Of a stretch of DNA of 35,340 nt, positions 11,044-20,905 are shown piece after piece (within the stretch, counting starts at the first letter, position 1; each line of letters opens with the position of its first letter). The notes beneath the pieces were generated by a model that made no database searches, was not told where the DNA came from, and saw nothing but the letters and a program-made list of their open reading frames with translations. Source of the DNA: Gnetum montanum (taxonomy: Eukaryota; Streptophyta; Gnetopsida; Gnetales; Gnetaceae); the NCBI GenBank assembly GCA_015680685.1, contig MNCI01013693.1, positions 5,847-41,186 of the forward strand. The letters are read 5' to 3'. The position numbers were made by a program, and so were the translations under genes.

Positions 11044-11916
11044 TGATGAGTGATAGGTACCTATATGCCCAACCATACGAATCACAAGTGTTCATGCATG
11101 ATCCAACTGAATTTCATTGATGGGACTAGTTGTGGCATATAGATTGTTAGGCATTGATCACAAGATGCTATCTTCCCACTTGGACTAGTAGTAGCTTTGT
11201 CATGTATGGTTTAGTCCAAAGTGAGGCATATGATAATTGATGTTATTTGGCCCTAATTAATCCTAGAAATAAACATAATAAGGGATGAAATTTAGTCCTA
11301 AGTCTAAGTAATGATAGTAAGGTAAATCTACTCTGGCCTAGAGCAATGAGCATCCACTCCTAGCTTACCAAACATATCTTGGGCTCATGTAACCATTACT
11401 GGGTTACCAAGTGTTATGCTATTGGGCAAACTAAGCAATAACACTATTGGGATTACTAAACAGTTACACGTAAATGCTCGAAACTAGTCATACTCACTTC
11501 ACTTTACTAATGAATAACAAAGTAAAGTACTTGGAAATGTAAATTATTAAACTAAAAAATAGTAAAAACTATGCTAAGTAAAATAGTAAAACTAAGTGGA
11601 TGCTACAATGATGAAAAGAAATCTCAATCTTTATTTTTAAACATGAACTATGCTCAAGTACACTTCACTCAAATAAACATTCCATACAACTACTCAACAC
11701 CACACTACAGGTATTCACTTTATTACTAAAACTATGAAAAAAAACTACAAGAGTCTACCTAAGGATGGAATGAAAGTTATTTGGATTGTACATCCAATTT
11801 TTGTGTTTCTAGGCAAGCACACATCCCACAATATCAAATATCCAATAACGTAGCATGAGATATGATATTAGGGCTTTGATATCAAGGCTAAGATATCATA
11901 GTTTCATGATTCATCA
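11044..11916 (-). repeat. 3' LTR of element 2
   Basis: It aligns along its whole length with 16848-17744. Shared stretches include CATGCATGATC, TTTAGTCCAAAGTGAGGCAT, TAGAGCAATGAGCATCCA and TCAAGTACACTTCACTCAAA. Differences are mostly single-base transitions with small indels. Confidence 0.92.
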
Positions 11917-13228
11917 TACGCCCATGACTGAATGAAACCTCATTTTCAAGTGAATAAAAGGAGGAACAAGTTCCTTACAAAATAATAGGAAAGTATGGAA
12001 TTATTGACTAACTCTAACTATCATAGCGGTATGTACAAAAATGGCATAGTTGCATGACAAAACAAAAATAAAATAAAATTTCAAGTGGCTTGATGTAGTT
12101 CATATTTTAGGTGGTGGTGGCTCTTCCATTATCTTCTTCCCTTCATCATCAAGCATTTGGAAAGTTTCTCCTCTTTTGTCATTGTATTCTTTTAACATAT
12201 GTCCTTTTTACTAAGTATGACACAAAGACTCCTTCAAGTTTCACTAGAGAATTAGCCTATTTGTATTGCTAGAATTGGTAGGTTTCTCCTAAGTTCCATT
12301 TACTACTATTGGTTCATGTGGGCCATAATGGAAATTCTTGAAGTTGTTTCTTCATTACTTCTCGAGAAAATTCCATAAAGGGACTAAATTTTAATTCCAC
12401 AATGATTGTGGACATGATCGATCTTCTTGGATCACTTGGAGACAATCTAGTGATAGCATGAGGCACTATCCATGTTTAGGTGCTTGTGGAATTTTTGCCT
12501 CTTCTTGGGCTAAGTGCTCTATAGCCAGAGTTTCTTAATGAATGTCGTATGATTAAGCCTCCTTCTTTGCATGTTCTACTTATGAAGTTTGTTCCCTGGC
12601 TCAACCTCTCCTACAACCTATTGGTTTTTACTCCCATTTTGTGAAGGTCCTCCTTCTAGTATCCTCCTTGGGGCCATCTCCAGTCAATAAGGGTTTGAAA
12701 TTATTAGGGTGTTCCTATCAATTCTTAATAGTTCTTTACCTTGCTCATACTCTTACTTAGATCAAGTTCTCATCTTATTACGATTATAGAGTTTAAAAAA
12801 TTTTCAAAAAGAAACCCCTTAGGTGTTATATCTTTTAGTTACTTATGACCTTATATCATTTTCCTTGCTTATTATGGCCTAAAATAGTTGATATGGTCTA
12901 TTAGGAGTATTATCTGAATCTTTATGGCCTTAGTTTGATTGATTAACTTTAAGGTTCCTATTATCTCCTTGTACTTATCCGTTATAATATCTTTCAGGTG
13001 TTAGGGATTCTTGTCTATTATTGATGGTTAAAGTAATCATTAGCCTTTATTTCCAAGATTCAAACTAAGTCCAAATCACTATGCAACGACATCACATTAC
13101 TTTACCTTTAAGATTTACAACCATAAGACTATCACAATTGCAAGGAATATCATCACTTGGCATTTTTTCCAAGGGAAGAGTTTATTCATTACACCTCATT
13201 TTATTTTTTTGAAATTCTTGAGAATTCA
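11917..13228. other. 3' non-coding interior of element 2
   Basis: On the minus strand this lies downstream of gag. No coding similarity is visible. No strong polypurine tract was found next to the LTR at 11916. Confidence 0.4.
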
Positions 13229-13229
13229 C

Positions 13230-13259
13230 CTACCTTCAAGAATGGGTAACGTGTCTTTC
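13230..13259 (-). repeat. Conserved ATGTTACCC-type motif, element 2 copy A
   Basis: The minus strand carries a version of ATGTTACCCATGCTTGAAG preceded by AAAGAC. It recurs at 13329-13358 and three times at the equivalent place in element 3 (29750, 29831, 29895). Confidence 0.7.
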
Positions 13260-13328
13260 TAGTGGAACCCTAATAAATTTATTTTGTGCATGAGTTTTAT
13301 TTTTATCTATGTCAACCTTACCAAAATA

Positions 13329-13358
13329 CTACCTTCAAGCATGGGTAACATTTCTTTT
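13329..13358 (-). repeat. Conserved ATGTTACCC-type motif, element 2 copy B
   Basis: The minus strand reads ATGTTACCCATGCTTGAAG exactly, 99 bp from copy A. Both lie in the untranslated 3' interior. Confidence 0.7.
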
Positions 13359-13979
13359 GAGTGACATGGTAAGGTAGCACATATTGTACTCTTACTCCCA
13401 TTTTTCGTTAGATCTACAAGGATATAATTACAAACTTAGCAATATGATAAACCATACAAGAGTGATCTAATAGATTCCACAAGTTCCCTTGATGTCACAA
13501 CCTTCACATTCCTACTTGGTTCTTCACTTTTTTGTCCAGGCATAAAGATCACAAGTTTATTCTTAGTTTGATTATGGAAAGAATATCATTATGGCCATGG
13601 TAAGAACCTCTTATAATTGGGATGGATGGATGGGTGATGTGATCTCACTATACAAATAATCAATCCCTTATTATTTGATAACATAGATAAATCTTCACCA
13701 TATTGGAACTAAATGTTACTTTATTAAATGTGTTTGATTCAAAATTGATTGAAATATGTACAAGTAACATGTAAACAAAGTATGAAAAATTGTAAAAGAT
13801 ATTAAGAATGAAAAAGATTAAAAAGAAGCAAAAAATATCAAAGAATTGCAAATGGTTTAAGAAATGGAAAAGTATAAAAGAATGAAAAGATCTCAAAGAA
13901 TGTGGAAATTGGTAAGAAATGCGAAAAGGCATAAAAAAAATTAGAAATCAAAAAGAAATTTTCCAACAAAAAAGTTGAA

Positions 13980-14101
13980 AAATGCTTATTAATTTCTTGA
14001 TCATGATATGTATCTTCCCCATGACTAAACTCATGGATGAGTGTTTGGAAAATGGACCCTAGTTCCCCTGGATCATACACTTGAGGTTTCTCACTTACCA
14101 T
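13980..14101 (-). other. Conserved block after gag in element 2
   Basis: The minus strand includes GTGTATGATCCAGGGGAACT and GGGTCCATTTTCCAAA, and continues to GAAATTAATAAGC. It aligns with 28110-28200 plus 29155-29185 of element 3, which is how the element 3 interior can be followed across the solo LTR. A possible frame (VYDPGELGSIF) is readable in both, but coding is not established. Confidence 0.6.
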
Positions 14102-14945
14102 CCTTATTGATTTAGTTTTTTTGTTATTGTCCTAGGTAATCTTGATGGTAATTGAATCTTGATCATCTAACTCCTTAGTTCCTCTTTCTATTGGTGTATG
14201 ATTATGGTTTAATATTTCCTTTTGTGAGCTCTTAGTTGGGGGCATTTTCTTAGAATATGAGTTAATAAGTGATTCAGATGTTTTCATACATGTTTTAGAT
14301 GATTGAAAGTCCTTAGTTGTTGGCCACTATATGTCTTTTGGTTTAGTGGCCCTTACTCTCTCTCTCGCTCTTGTGCACACACTTTTTTTTTACATTTGTT
14401 GTGGGTTGGTGTTATGACTATGTTGACATTTTGGAAGGTCAGTCCACAACTACACCTTTCTTTTTTAGTAGTAATGTATAGAGTTGCTTGTCTCTCCAAA
14501 ATGATAGGTTCATCTATTATGTTTTTCACTAGAGTGGTAATTGGTGTTAGCTCTTGTGTTGGATTGGGAGACATTGTTTTGGTAAGGAAGGATGTTGCAC
14601 TTGGCTAGCCTTATGCTAGTTTTGATAAGCCAGTAGGTCTATGAGTTTTGTGCCCATGTGTGGAAACTATCCTAGAGAAAGGATGTTTTTGATACTTTTG
14701 CTAAGATCTACTAACATTATAATTTACTTACATGTTCATAGCACAAGTGGAATTCTTTCATTGATGTTGTGGTGTCAATCTTCCTTGTGTTGTTAGTGGT
14801 GACATATGGTAAAGGGAAGTATGAGAATATTGAAGATGTCATGGAGGATAAGAGGTTTGAGATGGTGATCCCACAAGGGATGTTTTAGGTTGATGATATT
14901 AGAGAGAGTGGTAGTAGTAATTTGAGGTAGAGGAAGTAGAACTAT

Positions 14946-16716
14946 CTAGAAAAATAGGTTGTTGAACATAGTAGTCATATAGATTTGGCTAGCAATAAGG
15001 GTATTGCTAGTTTGTTGATGGCATCCCCCACAATTGTGGGTTTTTCCACTATGATTAATAGTAGTGTTGAAGCTAATACGACATCCCACTAAAATAGTAT
15101 GGTTTGTGGTAATATTGTTTATAATTACCTTGTGAGTAAGGTAATTTCCTAAGCATTTACTTTTTGTATGAACTTGGGATTCAAAGCAAAAGCCCCAAAC
15201 TCTTATAGATGTAACATAACTGGGCAATAGCCCTTTGGATGGTCATATTGGTAGATGTCACATTTATCAACCTCTTTTATGGTTGAGTTTATAGCCTTTT
15301 CTAATATAGTTATTTTCCCTTTTTGTTGGTAAGTATTTCTACCTACTTCTGTGTTCTTTTTTATCTTCTTGTTTTAATCACTTGATTTGTTTTGTGTCAC
15401 CTTCTCCTCTATGGTTTTGACATATCTTGTAACTTTTTCATTCATTAGCTCCCACATCTTATCTATCTTTCCTTTAAGCTCAACAATAGACTTTTGTATT
15501 AGTAAGGTTTGTTGTGAAATCACCTCATCAAGAGTTTCCTCTTTTTTATTATTATAGATATGAATCCCTTTCTTTTGAAGAGTTGGATCCTAGTTATATT
15601 CCTCTAAATTCTCTCATTTACATAGCTCTCCTTCATCTTTTGCCAACTATTCGATTAGCCTTTGTATTTGATGGGCTTGAATTTGGATAACTAGCCTTGG
15701 ACATAAATCCTAAGGGTCTCTCTTGTTTGGTTACAAAGCCCATCTATGATGTGGAAAAGCTACTTTTTTAAATAGAAATCATGACCTAGACATCTATGTA
15801 GTAGCGAATAGTATCTATCCAAGGCCACATCCAAGGATTCATGTTGTTCTTGCTTCCATCCTTGGATTTTTTCTCTTAGGTTGGACACTCTCACATAGGT
15901 TTCATATTTCTTTTTGAAGACTTCCACCATTGTGGATCATCGATGGATTAAATCTAGTTCTAATGATCTATACCAACTTTTAGCTTCATCTATTAGTATC
16001 CTAGGAAATAGCTTAAGCTTTTGCCACTCACTCCCAATGTTCTGCAAGGCATAGGAATCATGGGAGGCTTTTAAGTGATGTTTTGGATTAGAATTATAGC
16101 CTCCCACAAATTTAGGTATGTTATTCATATCAAGCCTTTTGATGTGACTTTCCCTTTGGTTCCCATGGGGTATTCTAATTACCTCAATTATGTACATCAT
16201 ACTCTTAGTAGCCAACAAAGGATCATCATCATCAAACATGTCATGATGATAATTTGTATTTTTATTTTCCTAATTATGATGATCTCATCTACACTTATTT
16301 TGATGATCTTATCTATTTCTATTCCTATCTTTGTCTTGACCCCTTAGTGTATCTCTATTTCTATACCTATGTTCATCTTCATTAGAACTAGACATGGAAG
16401 AGGAAGAGGAATATGAGGAACTGGGAGAATTTCCATGGCTATTATATCTCCTCCTATGATCCATTGATTTATCTCTTCTATGTTTGGAGGGGGTCCTAGG
16501 CCTTGAGGCCCTTCTTATTCTAGGATGTACTCCTTCTTCTCTAGGATTATCTACATTAGTTAAACATAGTCTTTGAGTGTAGTATGGATTTAATTGAGCA
16601 TATGAAATCCCTACTTGTGATTTTTTACTCTAGTATTCCTCGGTATAGGTCCTATCATTTCTCCTACTATTGTTTTCATCATATGATGCATTATTGGTCC
16701 TATGTGAAGAAGACAT
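14946..16716 (-). pseudogene. Gag of element 2 (decayed)
   Basis: Gag forms the particle in which reverse transcription occurs. The start at 16716 (minus) gives MSSSHRTNNASYDENNSRRN followed by a Ser- and Arg/Asp-rich N-terminus with one TAG near residue 28. The conserved part reads PKFVGGYNSNP, DEAKSWYRSLEL, YVRVSNLREKIQGWKQ and RYYSLLHRC, giving a typical capsid-like helical region. A degenerate Cys-containing patch follows. The best open piece is 15937-16239. RYYSLLHRC and SWYRSLE recur in element 3, so the two gags are homologous. Below about 15000 the frame is hard to follow. No RT or integrase follows it. Confidence 0.8.
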
Positions 16717-16828
16717 GGTTTTATTTGATAATGTGTGTGGCTTAAAATATTAATCTTTTCTACAATATAGATTGTAATACATTTACAACAATTGTGTATA
16801 ATATAGCTAATCTAGATAGCTAACACCA

Positions 16829-16846
16829 TCCCCAATAACGGTGCCA
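16829..16846 (-). other. Primer-binding site of element 2, tRNA-Asp type
   Basis: The minus strand reads TGGCACCGTTATTGGGGA just inside the 5' LTR. The expected complement of the plant tRNA-Asp 3' end is TGGCGCCGTTGCCGGGGA. The four mismatches are all C-to-T or G-to-A. A tRNA pairs here to start minus-strand DNA synthesis. Confidence 0.85.
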
Positions 16847-16847
16847 A

Positions 16848-17744
16848 TGATGAGTGGTAGGTAACCCTACATCCAACCATATGAATCATAAGTGTTCATG
16901 CATGATCTAGTTGAATTCCTTGCATGGGACTAGTTGTGGCATCTAGATTGTTAAGAATTGATCATACGACGTTGTCTTCCCATTGGGACTAGTCGTAGCT
17001 TTGTCATGTATGATTTAGTCCAAAGTGAGGCATATAATAATTGATGTTGTTTGGCCTTGATTACTCCTAGTGATAAACATAATGGAAAATGAAATTTAGT
17101 CCTAAGTCTAAGTAATGACAGTAAGGTAAATCTACTCTAGCCTAGAGCAATGAGCATCCAATCCTAGCTTACCGTACATGTCATGGGCTCATGTAACCAT
17201 TACTAGGTTACCAAGCATTATGCTACTGGGCAAACTAAGTAATAATACTATTGGGATTACCAAACAATTACACTTAAATGCTCAAAACTAGTCATACTCA
17301 TTCCACTTTACTAATGAATAATAAAGTAAAATACCTGGAAATATAAATGATTAAACTAAGAAAATAGTAAAAAACTATGCTAAGTAAAATAGTTAAACTA
17401 AGTGGATGCTACAATGATGAAAAGTAATCTCAATATTTATTTCTAGACATGAACTATGCTCAAGTACACTTCACTCAAATAAAGATTCCATACAACTGCT
17501 CAACACCACACTGCAGGCATTCACTCTATTGTTAAAACTACGAAAACAAACTGTAAGAGTCTACCTAAGGGTGGAATGAAAATTACTCAAATCGTGCATC
17601 CAAGTGCTATATTTATAGGTAGGCACACATCACATGATATTGAACATCTGATAATGTAACATGAGATCTGATATTGAGACTCCAATATTGAGGCTAAGAT
17701 ATCAGGGATAACATATCTTAGTCATTGAAAAACATGATCCATCA
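16848..17744 (-). repeat. 5' LTR of element 2
   Basis: It starts TGATGAGTGG and ends GATCCATCA (plus strand). On the minus strand a TATA-like CTATAAATATAG lies at about 17607-17618, roughly 130 bp from the U3 end. The U3 part near 17640-17715 carries several ATATTGA and GATATCA words. Confidence 0.92.
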
Positions 17745-17749
17745 AAACT
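17745..17749. repeat. Target-site duplication of element 2, right copy
   Basis: AAACT directly follows the CA end of the right LTR and is identical to 11039-11043. Confidence 0.85.
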
Positions 17750-17767
17750 CTAAGCTATGATGTCATT

Positions 17768-17869
17768 GCCAGTTTAAGGATATGGTAGGCCATGCATTAT
17801 TGCTAGTTTTAGGCCATGGCCAACCATGTTTTATTGCCAGTTTTAGGCCATGGCAGGTCATACAATAAA
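17768..17869. repeat. 34-bp tandem repeat, three units
   Basis: Units start at 17768, 17802 and 17836 with GCCAGTTTTAGGCCATGG or variants. The same motif occurs at 6171, 6200, 6510 and about 10875, so it marks the foreign block on both sides of the spliced gene. Confidence 0.85.
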
Positions 17870-18400
17870 AGAAAACATAAAAATTTTTATGGAGTTTTTT
17901 CAAGTTTTAAAAATTTTTATAATGTTTTTGTTTTTTTTTAATAAAAATAAAAGAAAGTCCTTAAAAGTAAAAATGCAAAACCAATGTAAACTCTAAGCTA
18001 CATGCAAATCTAACTTTAACATAAAGCAAAGGTAAAATGTAAACTAGGCTACGAGGCTATATGTACATATGGTTACATGGTCATGGGTGCATGAGATAAG
18101 AGGGATAGGGGAACACATCACTCTCATAGATGTTTCCTAGTCTTTAAGAGATTAGAAAATGTGTATGAACTATGTTGCACAATTTTGTATTCCCACCCCT
18201 CTTTACCAAAAATGCTAAAGGGGAGCTCCTCCCATGGTGCATCAATGGGTCCATTGTTGTTTTTTTTGGCCTATTTTGCCACCTTGGACTCTTTGATTTG
18301 GTGGCTAATAGTAGGAGTTTCTTCCTGAAACTCTACTTTGGACCCCTATTCTACATCAATTTTGTTAACTACTAGGGGTACCACACTATCGCCATGAATT
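17870..18400. other. Right edge of the inserted block and protease-proximal sequence
   Basis: 17870-18130 is A/T-rich and non-coding. From about 18170 the minus strand approaches the protease end, without recognisable domains. A plus-strand open frame at 18172-18375 lacks family motifs and is probably chance. Confidence 0.4.
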
Positions 18401-18439
18401 ATTCTCTCATCTCCCTCGTAAGGTAGGTGAATCTCTTCG

Positions 18440-18880
18440 TGGATTGGTGAAGACATGACTCATAATTGAGCTAGCAAAGGCCTTCCTAGGATGAGGTTAA
18501 ATCCTAGTCTTTCCTCTATCACCAAGACATTTTCCGTTATGGCAAATTGCTTTCCTACCACAAAATCTAGAGAGATGGAGCCTTTGATAGCAACCCGTGA
18601 TCCATTAAGGATTTAAGGGTTGAAATTTTCATGTGTTGCATTTGTTCTACTAGGACTAAACATACAACAATGGTGTAAGGTATAATGTTCGTTGTTGTCC
18701 CATTGTCAACATGCACCTTTTGTTCTATATATTATCCTACTCATATGGTTATGAAGAGGGGTACCTTTGTTACTTCACCATTCTAGGGGTTTGTCTTGAT
18801 TTCACTATCGTGAAACACTAGTGATGTTGATCTTACTTTCCTAGGTGAAGAAGGTACCATTACCACATAAATATATTCTT
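18440..18880 (-). pseudogene. Aspartic protease of element 1 (decayed)
   Basis: The minus strand encodes KVPLFITI, a stop, and then VHVDNGTTTNIIPYTIV, whose DNGT stands at the catalytic Asp position (DTGA/DNGS in relatives). After a frame change come GSISLDFVVGKQFAITENV and GFNLILGRPLL, the flap-to-C-terminal part of retroviral-type proteases. The protease cuts the Gag-Pol polyprotein. The frameshift between the two halves and several stops show it is dead. In an intact element RT would follow directly; here about 12 kb intervene. Confidence 0.85.
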
Positions 18881-19399
18881 CATTAATGAGGATGTCCTTG
18901 CTAATGAGGATGGAGGTCAACATCTTGACTAGTGCTTCACAATGTGTAGTAGAAGTCATGGCTAGGTCATATAGGCTTAAGGTTGTATTCTTCTATTTCA
19001 CTGCTTGACTTGTTTCATTACATTGAGGTAGTCCTTATTATTAGTCATGGGTTTTTTGTTCTTATTTTTTTATACTTCCTCCATGTACCCCAAAATGTGG
19101 ACTTCATATTTTGATTGTTATGGCCTAGCCTCATTTCCTTTTTCTTGGGGTTTAGGATCTTCCTATGATGTAATGGTTGAAGCAACCTGGGGAGTTGAGG
19201 TCATGGGGATAGATGATGGAGTGAGCTTTAGTGGATTCACTTCCTTCCATCCCTTGGCTTGCTTACTATCCTTGTTCTTGGGCTTTTACATGGGCTTCTT
19301 CCATTGTTGGTTTAGTGACATTTTGTTATCTTTGGTTGCCTACGTGGAAGAGGCCATTCCATTAGCCATCACAAGGGTTACTATTCAACTGTGTGAGTA

Positions 19400-20905
19400 G
19401 ACTTAGTTGTAACAAGAGGGGGAGGCACTCAAATTATGAAAGGCTCCTTGGGGGTTATTAATGATGAAACCCTTACAAAAAATGGTGTTGAACTTGTGGA
19501 AGTTGAATAGCCCCTTTTTTTATGAGGAGGTACCCAAATCATGAACAATTCCCTCACAAGCCTTTGGTCGTGGTCTACATTGAATGCCAATAGGGTATAT
19601 GCATTGTTTTTGGTGTTCAATGGGTCTTTATACACATGCATATACTAGTTCATAGGCATAATTGGGTTGGCTGCATCAAGAACCAACTCACCCTTATCTA
19701 TCATCCTTTGTAAGTCATCTTTTCATGAAAGGCAAAAATCAGTATCATGGCCTGGCAACTAGTGATAGTGGAAAAAGCAATTGAACTTAAAATACTTGGG
19801 TATTGGAGGGTTATCCTTGGTTACTAAAGTGGGATCCTTCACTATTTCACATAGCCTCTCATGCCTCTTATGGGTATTTTTAGTCATTTGTTTATGTTGT
19901 ATTCTCCCAGTCTTCAGCAATTAATCTAACAACTTGGATGGTTTCACAGGTAACCTAGTATAGTTGTTTTGATCTTTTCACTCAAAGTTGGATCTAGAAA
20001 TAATCAATGTAGTGGTTCCAAATGTTGATGGTTGGCTATTACGGTTGTTGCCAGAGGCCTTGGGTTGGTTGGTTCTTGGTCCTTGATTAGTTGCTTTGGT
20101 TTCTTTGGCTATAGTTGCCACTACCACATTTTTTTTTGTCTACCTCTCTCCTTGTCCTTTTTTGCATGTTGGTTTTTGTATGCCACATAGGCAAGATCAT
20201 GGCTAGCCTTTGTAGCATCCTCTATATTCTTAGTATGGCTAGCCTTTGTAGCATCCTCTATATTCTTAGTCAAGGAGAAGGCCTAGCTTAGTGACTATAG
20301 AGAGAGATAGTATAGTTTTGATTTGATAAAATCATTAACTATCCTCTTGAATATAGCCAAAAGGTCAATTTCAGCTATAAGTTATAGTGTCTGGTTAAGT
20401 AGACCATTCCATAATTGGATGAATTTCTACATTGGATCTAGGGGTCCTTGCTTGGCTTTCATCAAATGGTCAAAGTTGGTGTCAAGCTTTAAGTTGTACT
20501 TGAAGCAATTAACAAACTGAGAAATCAAGTCTTCCAAAGAGGATATAGATCCTCTCAACTAGGCACAATACTAGTTAATAGCCTTCCCCATAAGAAACAT
20601 AGTGAAAATTCTAGTTATTGTGTGTAGCCAAGCTTGTAATAACAAGCACTTGGAGTGGAAGGTTACAAGATGGGAATTTAGGTCACGTTTGCCATTATAC
20701 TTTGTAAATTATGATATAGGAACACCAACGGAAAGAGTTAGAGGTGGGACCATAGGTCTGATGAGATCATCTTAATAGAAATCCAAGATTTTTATGGTCT
20801 AGGATGTAGAGGCTTTGAGTCTCTTTAACTCTTTATTTAGGTCTTGGATCATATTGAAGGCTTGATCCAAGCCTTGGGATGCCCCCACTGATTTTGGCAT
20901 TTGCA
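19400..20905 (-). pseudogene. Gag of element 1 (decayed)
   Basis: The minus strand encodes a retrotransposon gag core: YNGKRDLNSHLVTFHSKCLL, then MFLMGKAI, LRGSISSLEDLISQFVNCF, FDHLMKAKQGPLDPM and RIVNDFIKSKLYYLSL (about 20720-20290). This is the usual order of the plant gypsy gag domain. About 500 bp further on, HYH, a stop, LPGHDTDFC and DDLQRMIDKGELV (about 19785-19700) match the degenerate zinc-knuckle segment and the helix after it. The remaining frame to about 19429 is a linker towards protease. Several TAG and TAA codons interrupt it, and a recent 36-bp duplication lies at 20199-20270. Confidence 0.85.
20199..20270. repeat. Perfect 36-bp tandem duplication within gag
   Basis: ATGGCTAGCCTTTGTAGCAT plus 16 more bases occurs twice, at 20199 and 20235, with no visible difference. 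The unit is 12 codons long, so it does not shift the frame. Confidence 0.9.

Larger units (their letters stand above)
11044..17744 (-). mobile_element. Element 2: complete non-autonomous LTR retrotransposon, gag only
   Basis: It is bounded by direct LTRs of 873 and 897 bp that start TGATGAG and end CATCA, flanked by AAACT on both sides. A primer-binding site related to plant tRNA-Asp adjoins the right LTR on the minus strand, fixing the orientation. The 4.9 kb interior encodes a decayed gag. No RT, RNase H or integrase motif was recognised on either strand. Element 3 has the same layout. It is nested in the foreign block inside element 1 and is therefore younger than that block. Confidence 0.88.

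Noticed and set aside
13660-14101. Phe-rich minus-strand frames
   Set aside because: They arise from a T-rich non-coding stretch of element 2; only the short conserved block at their start aligns with element 3.
14303-14608. 101-codon plus-strand frame
   Set aside because: It contains a CTCTCTCTC simple repeat and a poly-T run, lies inside the minus-strand element 2, and shows no family motif.
19047-19400. 117-codon plus-strand frame with hydrophobic stretches as a membrane protein
   Set aside because: It lies antisense to the gag-protease linker of element 1, has no family motifs, and its hydrophobicity reflects T-rich sequence.
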